Origin: Paractinoplanes pyxinae
GTDB lineage: Bacteria > Actinomycetota > Actinomycetes > Mycobacteriales > Micromonosporaceae
NCBI RefSeq assembly: GCF_026626335.1
Contig: NZ_JAPNTZ010000001.1
Coordinates: 930,001 to 994,000 of the forward strand
Direction: 5' to 3'
Length of the DNA stretch: 64,000 nucleotides
Position numbers and translations under genes: made by a program
In this document: positions 47,612 through 56,327 of the stretch, in pieces
Numbering within the stretch: position 1 is the first letter of the stretch
How the letters are laid out: each line of letters opens with the position of its first letter
Notes under the pieces: model-generated
Databases searched by the model: none
The model's input: the letters and a program-made list of their open reading frames with translations, nothing else
Told to the model about the DNA's origin: nothing

Positions 47612-48307
47612 TCATGGTTCGCCGCGGCGGAGCGAGCCGACGACCAGGCGGTCGACGCTGGCGTCGAGGGCGCTGTCGTCGCCCAGTTCGCCGAAGGCCC
47701 GCAGCATGTCCTTGATGTCGGCGTGCACCCGCGGGCTGCGGGTGCGCAGCTGGGCGACCATCTCGTCGACGCGCTTGGTCAGCTCGTCGCGGGTGTCCAC
47801 CACCTCGTTCAGCAGGCCCAGTTCGGCCGCACGGGCGGCGGACAGCGGGTCGCCGGTGGCCGTGAGCCAGAACGCCTCGCGGCGGCCGACGACGCGCGGC
47901 AGCCAGGCCAGCACCAGGGCCGGGGCCAGGCCGATGCCCACCTCGGGGAAGCGGAAGGTCGCCTGTCGTACGGCCACGGCGACGTCGAACGCCGCAACCA
48001 GGCCGACCCCGAAGCCGGCCGCGTCGCCCTGCACCTCGGCCACGGTGACCAGCTTCGTGCGCCGGGCCGCGCGGGTCACCCGAGCGAGTGCTTCGGCTTC
48101 CCCGCGTACGTCGGAAGGGGTTGACCCACCCCGATCACGGCCCAGACAGAAGACGTCTCCAGCGGCGCGCAACCGCAGAATGTGGGCGCCCGGCGGCGGA
48201 TCCGACAGTACGCCCGTCAGTTCGTCACACAATGCGATGCTGAACAGGTTCTGCGGCGGGCGGTCCAGCTCCGCCGTGATCACGCCGTCAGTGGTCTCGA
48301 AACGCAT
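47612..48307 (-). CDS. Enoyl-CoA hydratase/isomerase family protein
   Basis: 231 residues from ATG 48307; its first base is the last of the ALDH stop. Crotonase fold: GVITAELDRPPQNLFSIALC, LRAAGDVFCLGRD, KLVTVAEVQGDAAGFGVGLV (oxyanion glycine), ATFRFPEVGIGLAPALVLAW. The usual active-site Glu pair is only partly evident, so hydratase against isomerase or thioesterase activity is open. It is coupled to the aldehyde dehydrogenase. Confidence 0.87.
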   Translation of the reverse strand: MRFETTDGVITAELDRPPQNLFSIALCDELTGVLSDPPPGAHILRLRAAGDVFCLGRDRGGSTPSDVRGEAEALARVTRAARRTKLVTVAEVQGDAAGFGVGLVAAFDVAVAVRQATFRFPEVGIGLAPALVLAWLPRVVGRREAFWLTATGDPLSAARAAELGLLNEVVDTRDELTKRVDEMVAQLRTRSPRVHADIKDMLRAFGELGDDSALDASVDRLVVGSLRRGEP

Positions 48308-49800
48308 CAGTTCAACCTCCCGGTCGCGATCCCGCCGTACCAGTCCACGTCGTCGGTCGCCGTCCGCACGGTCACCGCCCGCACGTGGGTGAAGTCGTGG
48401 AACGACTCCCAGCCGCCCTCACGGCCGATGCCGCTCTGCTTCAAGCCGCCCCACGGCGATGACGGGTCGAGCCGGTGATGGTCGTTCACCCAGACCATTC
48501 CGGCCTCCAGGCGCGACGCCACCCGGTGCCCGCGGGCGATGTCGCGCGTCCACACGGCCGAGCCCAGCGCGAACGGGGAGTCGTTGGCGAGGGCGACCGC
48601 CTCGTCCTCGTCGTCGAACGGGATCACCACGACCACCGGGCCGAAGATCTCCTCGCGAGCCACGGCCATGTCGTTGGTGACATCAGCCAGCACGGTCGGC
48701 TGCACGAAGAAGCCGCCCTCGAAGCCGGGCACGGTGGCGGCTCGGCCGCCGGTGACCACGCGGGCGCCGGATTTCTCGATGGTCGCCAGGATGCGGTCCC
48801 GGGCCCGGGCCGAGATCACCGGGCCGAGCTGGGTGGCCGCATCGGCCGGGTCCCCGATCCGGATGTTCTCCGCGATCGTCGCCAGGGCGGTCACGAACTC
48901 GTCGTGGATGCTGCGCTGCACGAGCAGGCGGCTGCCCGCGATGCAGGTCTGGCCGGCCCCGATGAACCCGCCGAAGGCCGCGCCGCGGGCGGCCACCTCG
49001 ATCGGGGTGTCTTCGAAGAACAGCACCGGCGACTTGCCGCCCAGCTCGAGCGTCGTCTTGGCGAAGCGCTGAGCCGCCGCCGTCGCGATCGACCGGCCGG
49101 GTTCGGTGCCGCCGGTGAACACGACCTTCTTGACCAGCGGGTGCTCGCACAGTGCGGCCCCGACCACCGGACCGAGGCCGTTGATCACGTTGAGCACGCC
49201 GTCCGGGATGCCGGCCTCGTGGGCGATGTCGGCCAGCAGCATCGCGGTCAGCGGCGTCTGCTCGGACGGCTTCAGCACCACCGAGTTGCCGGTGGCCAGG
49301 GCGGGCGCCAGCGACTTCGAAGCGATCATCATGGGGTGGTTGAACGAGGCCAGGATCGTCACCACGCCGAGCGGCAGCCGGCTCGTGTACGAGTGGTACG
49401 GCCCCGGCATCGGCACCACGGCGTCGCGGTCGGCCAGCAGCAGCGAGGCGTTGTAGCGGTACCACTCGGGCAGCCGGGTGATCTGCGCCTTCGTCTCGGT
49501 CAGGGGCCGGCCGTTGTTGGCCGTCTCGAGGCGGTACAGGTCGTCCATCCGCTCGGCGATCCCGTCGGCGAACCGGTGCAGAATGCGCGAGCGCTCGTGG
49601 ATCGGCATGCGGCTCCACACGCCCGAGTCGAAGCTCTCCTGCGCGACCCGCACGACCTCCTCGACATCGGCCGCGTCGGCGCTGTCGGCCACCGCGAGCA
49701 CCCCGCCCGTGGAGGGGTTGATGACGTCGAGCCGGGGGCCGCGGCCGGCCAGGATCCGGCCGCCGATACGCAGGCCGGTGGGGATCTTCACCTCGGTCAT
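48307..49800 (-). CDS. Aldehyde dehydrogenase
   Basis: 497 residues from ATG 49800. NAD(P)-linked ALDH: TILASFNHPMMIASKSLAPA, LATGNSVVLKPSEQTPLTAM, VFTGGTEPGRSIATAAAQRF, the general-base motif LELGGKSPVLFFEDTP, and the catalytic Cys in FIGAGQTCIAGSRLLV; EEIFGPVVVVIPFDDEDEAV near the end. It oxidises an aldehyde to an acid. First gene of a pair with the crotonase-type gene. Divergent from the LLM operon (144 bp between). Confidence 0.94.
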   Translation of the reverse strand: MTEVKIPTGLRIGGRILAGRGPRLDVINPSTGGVLAVADSADAADVEEVVRVAQESFDSGVWSRMPIHERSRILHRFADGIAERMDDLYRLETANNGRPLTETKAQITRLPEWYRYNASLLLADRDAVVPMPGPYHSYTSRLPLGVVTILASFNHPMMIASKSLAPALATGNSVVLKPSEQTPLTAMLLADIAHEAGIPDGVLNVINGLGPVVGAALCEHPLVKKVVFTGGTEPGRSIATAAAQRFAKTTLELGGKSPVLFFEDTPIEVAARGAAFGGFIGAGQTCIAGSRLLVQRSIHDEFVTALATIAENIRIGDPADAATQLGPVISARARDRILATIEKSGARVVTGGRAATVPGFEGGFFVQPTVLADVTNDMAVAREEIFGPVVVVIPFDDEDEAVALANDSPFALGSAVWTRDIARGHRVASRLEAGMVWVNDHHRLDPSSPWGGLKQSGIGREGGWESFHDFTHVRAVTVRTATDDVDWYGGIATGRLN

Positions 49801-49944
49801 GTCCGGACGCTATCCAGGCCCGCGGCCGGGGTCACTGACGCCGGACGTCATCGACCGCGGCCGGACTCACAGGTGACGCCACTGTTCCCGGAAGCGAAGA
49901 CGGCCAAGCTGCGGGGGACGAATGACAGGAAGCGAGGCCAAGCC

Positions 49945-51039
49945 GTGAGACTGGGTTACTTCTCGATGCCGCTGCACCCGCTCGGCCGCACCTGGGCCGA
50001 CACCCTCCGCGAGGACCGCGAGGCCGTGATCCTGGCCGACTCGCTGGGCTTCCACGACGCGTTCATCGGCGAGCACCTGACCGACCGGCACGAGAACATC
50101 ACCAACAGCCTGCTCTTCCTGGCCACGCTCATCTCCGAAACCCGGCAGATCAAGCTGGCCACCGGCACCACCAACCTGTCGCAGCAGCATCCCGTGCTGA
50201 TCGCGGCCAACTCGGCGATGTTCGACCACCTGGCCGGCGGCCGGTTCATCCTCGGCATCAGCCCGGGCGCGCTGGCCTCCGACGCCGAGGCGCTGGGCAT
50301 CCTGGCCGAGGACCGCAACAAGATGTTCGCCGAGGCCATCGATATCATCACGGCGGTCTGGGAATCGGAACCGCCGTACGCGATCGACCTGCCCGGCAAC
50401 CGCTTCAAGGTGACCACCGAGTCCACCATGGACAGCGACTTCGGCGTCGGCTATCTGCCCAAGCCGTTGCAGCAGCCGCGGCCCGAGATCGTCGGCACGG
50501 TGGTGGCGCCGTTCAGCAAAGGCGTCATCGCCATGGGCAAGCGCGACTTCCACCCGCTGTCGGCCAACTTCCTGCTGCCGCAGTGGGTGGCCACGCACTG
50601 GCCCAACTACGTGCAGGGCAAGGAAGAGGCCGGTCAGACCGCCGACACGGCCGACTGGCGTGTGGCCCGCACGGTCTTCGTGGCCGACGACGAGGCCACA
50701 GCTGAGGCCTATGGCCGGGCCGACGAAAACAGCCCGTACCGCTTCTACTACTCGCAGATGTTCAAGAAGATGCGCAAGCTGGGCCGCCTCGAGCTGTTCA
50801 AGACCCGCCGCGACCAGCCGGACGACGAGGTCACGCTGGACGGGATCCTCGACAAGCTGGTCATCACCGGCACCCCCGAATCGGTGACCGAGCAGATCCT
50901 GGCCTTCCGCGAGGAGGTCGGCGACTTCGGCGAGCTGGTCTACGCCGGGCTCGACTGGGCCGACCCGCGGCTGGCCCGCCGCTCGATGGAGCTGATGGCG
51001 CAGAAGGTGATGCCGGACGTCAACGCGGCGCTGGCGTGA
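49945..51039 (+). CDS. LLM-class flavin-dependent oxidoreductase
   Basis: 364 residues from GTG 49945, with AGGAAGCGAGG upstream. Luciferase-like barrel: RLGYFSMPLHPLGRTWADTL, ADSLGFHDAFIGEHLTD, IKLATGTTNLSQQHPVLIAA, AMFDHLAGGRFILGISPGAL and LVITGTPESVTEQILAFREE. These enzymes use reduced FMN to oxygenate or cleave substrates; a flavin reductase domain is coded at 54344. The next gene overlaps by 4 nt (GTGA). Confidence 0.92.
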   Translation: MRLGYFSMPLHPLGRTWADTLREDREAVILADSLGFHDAFIGEHLTDRHENITNSLLFLATLISETRQIKLATGTTNLSQQHPVLIAANSAMFDHLAGGRFILGISPGALASDAEALGILAEDRNKMFAEAIDIITAVWESEPPYAIDLPGNRFKVTTESTMDSDFGVGYLPKPLQQPRPEIVGTVVAPFSKGVIAMGKRDFHPLSANFLLPQWVATHWPNYVQGKEEAGQTADTADWRVARTVFVADDEATAEAYGRADENSPYRFYYSQMFKKMRKLGRLELFKTRRDQPDDEVTLDGILDKLVITGTPESVTEQILAFREEVGDFGELVYAGLDWADPRLARRSMELMAQKVMPDVNAALA

Positions 51040-51593
51040 GCGCCGACCGGATGCCCCTGCCGGCCGAGCTGACACCGGCCCAGAAAGAGGCCGCGGCCCG
51101 GCTGGCCGGCGGTCCGCGGGGCGCGCTGTTCGGCCCGTTCGTGCCGCTGCTGCGCAGTCCCGAGCTGATGACGCGGCTGCAGCTGGTGGGGGAGTACCTG
51201 CGGTTCGGCAGCGTGCTCGACGACGATCTGGTCGAGCTGGTGGTTCTCATCGTGGCCCGGCAGTGGGATCAGGATTTCGAGTACGGGTTCCATCAACCAC
51301 TGGCACTGAAGGCGGGGCTCCCGCCGTCGGTCGTCGAGGCCGTGGCGCGCGCCGAGAAGCCGGCGGGCCGTCCCGAGATCGTGGTGATCTGGGACCTGCT
51401 CGACGAGGTGCACCGGACGCGGCAGGTCGGCGACGAGACGTACGGGAAAGCAATTGACCTGCTGGGGGAGGAGCGCGTGGTCGAGGTCGTCGGCACGGCC
51501 GGCTACTACACGACGCTCGCCATGACCATGAACGTCGCGCGGACGCCCCCGCCCGAGGACGCGCCGCGCCTGCCCGCCCGGGAGTGCGCATGA
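51036..51593 (+). CDS. Carboxymuconolactone decarboxylase family protein
   Basis: 185 residues from GTG 51036. The CMD helical core reads LVELVVLIVARQWDQDFEYG, FHQPLALKAGLPPSVVEAVA and ERVVEVVGTAGYYTTLAMTM. The AhpD-type CxxC pair is absent, so a peroxidase role is unlikely and a decarboxylase-like role is favoured. With the following lactonase-like hydrolase it recalls the pcaC/pcaD pair of protocatechuate breakdown. Coupled by overlap to both neighbours. Confidence 0.85.
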   Translation: MSADRMPLPAELTPAQKEAAARLAGGPRGALFGPFVPLLRSPELMTRLQLVGEYLRFGSVLDDDLVELVVLIVARQWDQDFEYGFHQPLALKAGLPPSVVEAVARAEKPAGRPEIVVIWDLLDEVHRTRQVGDETYGKAIDLLGEERVVEVVGTAGYYTTLAMTMNVARTPPPEDAPRLPARECA

Positions 51594-52252
51594 CAGTTCC
51601 GCTGGTGTTGCTGCATCCGCTCGGGGTCGACCACCGCTTCTGGGATCCCGTGCGGTCGTTGTTCGAGCCCGACCTGATCACCCCGGATCTGGCCGGCGCC
51701 ACCATCGAGGAGATGGCCGACGGCCTGGAGCTCACGGAACCGGTCGACCTGGCCGGCGTCTCGCTGGGTGGGCTGGTCGCGCAGGTGCTTGCCTCGAAAC
51801 GGCCGGATCTGGTGCGCCGGCTCGTGCTCGTCGACACGGTGGCCGTCTATCCCGAGGCGATGCGCCGGATGTGGCGTGAAAGGGCTTCCCTCGTACGGCG
51901 GGAAGGTCTTGCGCCGATTCTCGACCCGACGCAGAAGCTGTGGTTCACCGAGGCCGCCCCGCCCGAGGCCGTCTCCCGGGTGCGGGCCCTGCTGCTGTCG
52001 GGCGACCCGTCGCTCTACGCGCGCACGTGCGAGGCGCTGGCCGCCGCCGACACCACCAGCCTGGCCCCGGGCATCAAGGCGCCGACGCTGGTGCTGTGCG
52101 GCAAGCACGACGCGCCCCCGTTCCACGCCGCGGCCGACTGGTTCGCCGGAAACCTGCCGGACGTGACGGTCACCTGGCTGCCGGGCGCGCACGGCACCGC
52201 CTACGAGCACCCGCACGCCTTCGCCGACGCCGTGGCGGCCTTCCTCGAGTAG
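51590..52252 (+). CDS. Alpha/beta hydrolase, enol-lactonase (PcaD)-like
   Basis: 220 residues from ATG 51590 (ATGA overlap). VPLVLLHPLGVDHRFWDPVR starts the fold, the nucleophile elbow is LAGVSLGGLVAQVLAS (Ser near 62), PTLVLCGKHDAPP has the Asp and LPGAHGTAYEHP the His. The compact form and the cap resemble 3-oxoadipate enol-lactonase. Placed after a CMD gene and an LLM oxygenase, it probably hydrolyses a lactone or ester made upstream. Confidence 0.85.
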   Translation: MTVPLVLLHPLGVDHRFWDPVRSLFEPDLITPDLAGATIEEMADGLELTEPVDLAGVSLGGLVAQVLASKRPDLVRRLVLVDTVAVYPEAMRRMWRERASLVRREGLAPILDPTQKLWFTEAAPPEAVSRVRALLLSGDPSLYARTCEALAAADTTSLAPGIKAPTLVLCGKHDAPPFHAAADWFAGNLPDVTVTWLPGAHGTAYEHPHAFADAVAAFLE

Positions 52253-52268
52253 GGGAAGAATCGGCCGC

Positions 52269-53288
52269 ATGAAGGCCATCATCTACCGCGACAACGGCGG
52301 CCCCGAGGTTCTGCAACTGCTCGACCGAGAGGTTCCCGCGCCGGGACCGGGTGAGGTCCGGGTCCGGATCGCCGTCAGCGGCGTCAACCCGACCGACTGG
52401 AAGACCCGCGCCGGCGCCACCAACCCCAAGCAGTTCCCCGAGGTCACGCCCCACCTTGACGGCGCCGGCACGGTCGACGCGGTCGGCGACGGGGTCGACC
52501 CGGGCCGGGTCGGCCAGCGGGTCTGGGTGTTCATGGCCACCGCCGGGCGCCCCACCGGCACGGCCGCCGAGTTCACGGTGGTGGCGGCCGACCGGGCGGT
52601 GCCGCTGCCGGACGACGTGAGCTTCGACGTCGGCGCCTCGCTCGGCGTGCCCGCGCTGACCGCCCACCGCGCGCTCACCGTGGGCGAGGACGGCCCGAGC
52701 CGGCTGCACCCCGGCGCGCTCGAGGGCAAGGTGGTGCTGGCCGCGGGCGGCGCGGGCGCCGTGGGCCACGCGGCGATCCAGCTCGCGCGGTGGGCCGGGG
52801 CCACGGTGATCAGCACCATCAGCGGTCCCGAGAAGGCCCGGCTGGCCACCGCGGCCGGCGCGCACCATGTCGTCAACTACCGCGAGGGCGATCCGGCCGC
52901 CGCGATTCGCGCGATCGCCCCCGACGGGGTCGACATCATCGCCGAGGTGGCGCTGGGCGCGAACCTGGCGCTCGATCTGGCTGTTCTCCGCACGCGCGGC
53001 ACCATCTCGACGTACGCCAATGACGGCGGCAAGCCGGTCGAGCTCGACGTGCGGCAGAACATGACGCTGAACACGCGGTTCCAGTTCCTCGTGCTCTACA
53101 CGGTCGGCCCGGCGGCGCTCGCGGCCGCCGCCGAGGACGTCGCCGCCGCGGTGGCCGACGGCGCCCTGCCGGTCGGCGAGGAGCACGGCCTGCCGCTGAC
53201 CCGCTTCCCGCTGGCCGAAACCGCCGCCGCGCACCAGGCGGTCGAGGACGGCACGGTCGGCAAGGTGCTGGTGGACGTCTCCTCGTGA
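52269..53288 (+). CDS. NADPH:quinone-reductase-like MDR oxidoreductase
   Basis: 339 residues from ATG 52269, 16 nt after the hydrolase stop. MDR fold without structural zinc cysteines: MKAIIYRDNGGPEVLQLLDR, AVSGVNPTDWKTRAGAT, TPHLDGAGTVDAVGDGVDPG, and the cofactor loop VLAAGGAGAVGHAAIQLARW, then GTVGKVLVDVSS at the end. It reduces quinones or enones with NADPH. Probably the fourth gene of the LLM operon. Its stop is 3 nt from that of the convergent Gfo/Idh gene. Confidence 0.9.
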   Translation: MKAIIYRDNGGPEVLQLLDREVPAPGPGEVRVRIAVSGVNPTDWKTRAGATNPKQFPEVTPHLDGAGTVDAVGDGVDPGRVGQRVWVFMATAGRPTGTAAEFTVVAADRAVPLPDDVSFDVGASLGVPALTAHRALTVGEDGPSRLHPGALEGKVVLAAGGAGAVGHAAIQLARWAGATVISTISGPEKARLATAAGAHHVVNYREGDPAAAIRAIAPDGVDIIAEVALGANLALDLAVLRTRGTISTYANDGGKPVELDVRQNMTLNTRFQFLVLYTVGPAALAAAAEDVAAAVADGALPVGEEHGLPLTRFPLAETAAAHQAVEDGTVGKVLVDVSS

Positions 53289-53291
53289 CGC

Positions 53292-54278
53292 TCAGGGCAG
53301 CCGCTCGATCTTCCCGGTGCGCGCCGAGCGGGTGACGGCCTCGAAGGTGTCCGCGTTGGCCAGCATTTCCTCGTACGAGACCGGGTAGGGATCGCCGCCC
53401 TCGGCCGCCCGCGCGAATGCCTCGAGGTTGGCCCGCACCGACGGGTGCGGCGGGCTGAACTCGGTCGCCGGCTCGCCGCCGCGGAACACCGTGGTGACGT
53501 CCCAGCCGCGCGGGTTCTCGGGATGGTTGCGGTCGCGGATCTCCATCCAGCCCTGGGATCCGAGCACGGTCACCCGGCCCGCGAAGGGCGTGGTGAGCAC
53601 GGCCGTGATGAGGGCGGTCCGGCCGCCCTCGAAGCCCAGCGTGACGGTCAGTGTGTCGCCGTTGGCGAATCCGGTGGCCAGCGTGCCGAGCCGGGCCCAC
53701 ACCTCGACCGGGCGGCCGAAGACGGCGATGGCCAGGTCGACCAGGTGGATGCCGGTGGCCGACAGCGGGCCGACCGGGGCGGCCGTGGCCGACAGCCGCC
53801 AGTTGTCCGGCGGCAGGGCGAGGAACTTGTCCTGGCTGAAGTTGCCCTCGAAGACCAGGGGAGTGCCGAGCTCGCCGTCGCCGCACATCGCCCGTAGCCG
53901 TTGCACGGCAGGCTCGAACCGGCGCTCGTGACCGATGCCGAGCTGGACGCCGGCCTTCTCGACCGCGGCGATGGCGGCGCGGGCCTCGGCGCCGGTGGCG
54001 GTCAGCGGCTTCTCGCAGAAGACGTGCTTGCCCGCCTCGGCGGCGGCCACGATCTGCTCGGCGTGCCGGCCGTGCGGGGTGCACAAGACGACCGCGTCGA
54101 CCGAGTCGTCGGCGACGGCTTCCTCGAAGGTTTCCACCGTACGAAGGCCGGACATGCGGTCGCGGGCGGTGTCCGACGGATCCACGCCCAGCACCACCCG
54201 CAGGTGCTCGCTGTCGGTCAGGTCGGCGACGATCTTCTGGCCCCACCATCCGAGGCCGGCGACGGCTGCGTTGATCAC
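53292..54278 (-). CDS. Gfo/Idh/MocA-family oxidoreductase
   Basis: 328 residues from GTG 54278. Rossmann start INAAVAGLGWWGQKIVADLT, then LVVLGVDPSD-type strand (VVLGVDPSDTARDRM), the EKP motif HVFCEKPLTATGAEARAAIA, and IGHERRFEPAVQRLRAM. The C-terminal beta-sheet domain contains GDTLTVTLGFEGGRTALITA. The family oxidises sugars, inositols or similar with NAD(P). It stands alone between the LLM operon and the divergent flavin-reductase fusion. Substrate not evident. Confidence 0.9.
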   Translation of the reverse strand: MINAAVAGLGWWGQKIVADLTDSEHLRVVLGVDPSDTARDRMSGLRTVETFEEAVADDSVDAVVLCTPHGRHAEQIVAAAEAGKHVFCEKPLTATGAEARAAIAAVEKAGVQLGIGHERRFEPAVQRLRAMCGDGELGTPLVFEGNFSQDKFLALPPDNWRLSATAAPVGPLSATGIHLVDLAIAVFGRPVEVWARLGTLATGFANGDTLTVTLGFEGGRTALITAVLTTPFAGRVTVLGSQGWMEIRDRNHPENPRGWDVTTVFRGGEPATEFSPPHPSVRANLEAFARAAEGGDPYPVSYEEMLANADTFEAVTRSARTGKIERLP

Positions 54279-54343
54279 CCCTGTAGTGAAGCTTCTCCGC
54301 TTGTTCTCCTCACTGGCGCAAGCCGTCACCGGGGGCCGCGACA

Positions 54344-55516
54344 ATGACGCCTCCGGACACTCCGATCTCTCAGCCCACGTTGTTCCATGGCGGCATGGAC
54401 GCAGCGCACTTCCGGCACGTGGTCGGCCACCTCGCGAGCGGGGTCACCGTCATCACCACCGAGACCGGGGACCGCCGGCACGGCATGACCGCGAGCTCGG
54501 TGACCTCGCTGTCGGCCGACCCGCCGATGATGCTCGCCTGCATCAACAACGCGGTGCCGACAGCGGCGGCGGTCGCCGACTCCGGCCGGTACGCGGTGAA
54601 CGTGCTCGGGGACGGTCAGGGCGAACTGGCCCGGCAGTTCGCCACGGCCAGTGACGACAAGTTCCGCGGCGTCGCCGTGCACCCCGGGAAGCTGGGCCTG
54701 CCGCTGCTCACCGACGCTCTGGCCCACCTCGAATGTGAGGTGGTGGAGCAGGTCACCGGGGGCACCCACACCATCTTCCTGGGCCGCGTGGTCACCGCCA
54801 CCGCCACCGCCGGCGACGGGCAGCCGCTCACCTACTTCCGGGGCGGGTTCGGCCGGTTTGCTTTCGCCAAGGACGACGAGGTGTACGGGCGGGCGCGGGA
54901 ACTCGTGCTGAGCCGGGCCTACCCGGCCGACCAGGCGCTGCCGCTGGAAGACCTGGCCACCCGGCTGGGCGTGGACCAGGCGGCCGCGTTCTACGCGCTC
55001 ACCCGGCTGTCGTCCGACGGTCTGGTACGCCGGGACGCCGATCGCGGCTACGTCGTGGCGCCGCTCGACGTACGCACCTCGGACGAGACCTTCGACGCCC
55101 GGCTCGCGGTCGAACTGGGCGTGCTGTCGCTCTCGCTCGACCGGGTCACCGACGACGAGGTGACCGAGCTGCGCCGCCGCTTCGACGCCATGGCTGCGCT
55201 GCTGGTGGGCGAGCGGTTCGTCGACTTCCACGGCTACCTGGACGCCAACTACGCCATGCACGAATACCTGGTCTCGCTGGCCGGGAACCCGCTGCTCACC
55301 TCGACGTTCGGCCGCCTCGGCATCAAGAACGTGATGACCCGCTCGTTCGGCGTCACCCCCGAGACGTCCCAGAAGTTCGTCGAGGCCCAGCGCCACCTGG
55401 TCGACGGCGTGGCTCACCGCGACGCCGAGTCCGCCCGCCGCGGCGCGATCGAATACTGCGAACTGGCCAAGGAACGCGTACGCGAAATCCTCGTCGCCAC
55501 GGGCGGGACCCTGTAG
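54344..55516 (+). CDS. Flavin reductase fused to a GntR/FCD-type regulator
   Basis: 390 residues from ATG 54344. Residues 20-172 are an HpaC/DIM6-type flavin reductase (FRHVVGHLASGVTVITTETG, HGMTASSVTSLSADPPMMLA, LECEVVEQVTGGTHTIFLGR, YFRGGFGRF). Residues 178-245 are a winged helix (LPLEDLATRLGVDQAAAFYA, LTRLSSDGLVRRDADRGYVV). Residues 250-385 are FCD-like (LDANYAMHEYLVSLAGNPLL, QRHLVDGVAHRDAESARRGA). A flavin-linked enzyme joined to a DNA-binding domain suggests a redox- or substrate-sensing regulator. It may control the SDR gene and the leftward operon, and supply reduced flavin to the LLM enzyme. Confidence 0.85.
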   Translation: MTPPDTPISQPTLFHGGMDAAHFRHVVGHLASGVTVITTETGDRRHGMTASSVTSLSADPPMMLACINNAVPTAAAVADSGRYAVNVLGDGQGELARQFATASDDKFRGVAVHPGKLGLPLLTDALAHLECEVVEQVTGGTHTIFLGRVVTATATAGDGQPLTYFRGGFGRFAFAKDDEVYGRARELVLSRAYPADQALPLEDLATRLGVDQAAAFYALTRLSSDGLVRRDADRGYVVAPLDVRTSDETFDARLAVELGVLSLSLDRVTDDEVTELRRRFDAMAALLVGERFVDFHGYLDANYAMHEYLVSLAGNPLLTSTFGRLGIKNVMTRSFGVTPETSQKFVEAQRHLVDGVAHRDAESARRGAIEYCELAKERVREILVATGGTL

Positions 55517-55556
55517 GGGCTGGAACTCGTTCTTCGCGCGTCCCGCGGCCGGACGA

Positions 55557-55582
55557 TTGAGTGTACGATCGTCATACAATCT
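55557..55582. promoter_or_regulatory. Imperfect inverted repeat, possible FCD-type operator
   Basis: TTGAGTGTAC-GATC-GTCATACAA lies 14 bp upstream of the SDR start. The right half, GTCATACAA, matches the kind of half site used by GntR/FCD regulators; the left half fits with one gap. The fusion gene just upstream is the likely binder. Confidence 0.38.
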
Positions 55583-55595
55583 GAGGGGAGTGGTC

Positions 55596-56327
55596 ATGGA
55601 ACTGGGCGCAGTGGTCACCGGGGCGGCGCGGGGAATCGGGCGCAGTGTGGTCGAGCGGCTGCGGTCGGCCGGTTATCGGGTCGTCGCCCTGGATGTCGCA
55701 CCCGAGGTGAAAGAGCTGGCCGAGGACGGATGGATCCTCCCGGTCGTCGCTGACGTGACGGCCGACGAGACGCCGGGGGCAGCGGTCGAGCGGGCGGTCG
55801 CCAAGTTCGGCCGGCTCGACCTGCTGGTCAACAACGCGGCCCGGTTCCTGCGCCGGCCCGCTCTCGAGACGTCCGATGACGACTTCGACGGTTTGTTCGC
55901 CACCAACGTGCGCCCCGCGTTCCGTTTCGCCCGAGCCGCCCTGCCGCGGCTGGCCGACAGCCGCGGCTGCATCGTCAACACCGCCTCCATCTCGGGGCTG
56001 ATCGGCGTGCCCAACCAGGTCGCCTACGCGATGACCAAGGGCGCCATCGTGCAGCTGACCCGGCAGCTCGCGGTGGAATGGGCGCCCCGGGGCGTACGGG
56101 TCAACGCGGTTGCGCCGGGCGCCGTCGACACCGGGTTCATGGACGAGGCCCGCGCGGCCGACCCCGACCCGGCGGCCAGCCTCGCCGTCACGTTGAGCAA
56201 CCACCCCATCGGGCGCATGTCGACGCCCGACGAGGTGGCTCGCGCGATCGTGTTCCTGGCCGCGCCCGAATCGGCCGGCATCACCGGCACGATCCTGAGC
56301 GTGGACGGTGGTTACGTCGCCCGCTGA
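55596..56327 (+). CDS. SDR-family oxidoreductase
   Basis: 243 residues from ATG 55596, with GAGGGGAG upstream. Classical SDR: GAVVTGAARGIGRSVVERLR, VALDVAPEVKEL (Asp end of beta-2 favours NAD), LLVNNAARFLRRP, IVNTASISGLIGVPNQVAYA with YAMTKG (YxxxK), VRVNAVAPGAVDTGFMDEA, ITGTILSVDGGYVAR. A dehydrogenase of the 3-oxoacyl reductase type. Its last 16 nt overlap the convergent double-CMD gene. Confidence 0.92.
   Translation: MELGAVVTGAARGIGRSVVERLRSAGYRVVALDVAPEVKELAEDGWILPVVADVTADETPGAAVERAVAKFGRLDLLVNNAARFLRRPALETSDDDFDGLFATNVRPAFRFARAALPRLADSRGCIVNTASISGLIGVPNQVAYAMTKGAIVQLTRQLAVEWAPRGVRVNAVAPGAVDTGFMDEARAADPDPAASLAVTLSNHPIGRMSTPDEVARAIVFLAAPESAGITGTILSVDGGYVAR

Noticed and set aside
48475..49944. 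Large rightward frame preceding the LLM gene as an N-terminal extension
   Set aside because: It is antisense to the aldehyde dehydrogenase; the LLM fold starts precisely at GTG 49945 with a ribosome-binding site.
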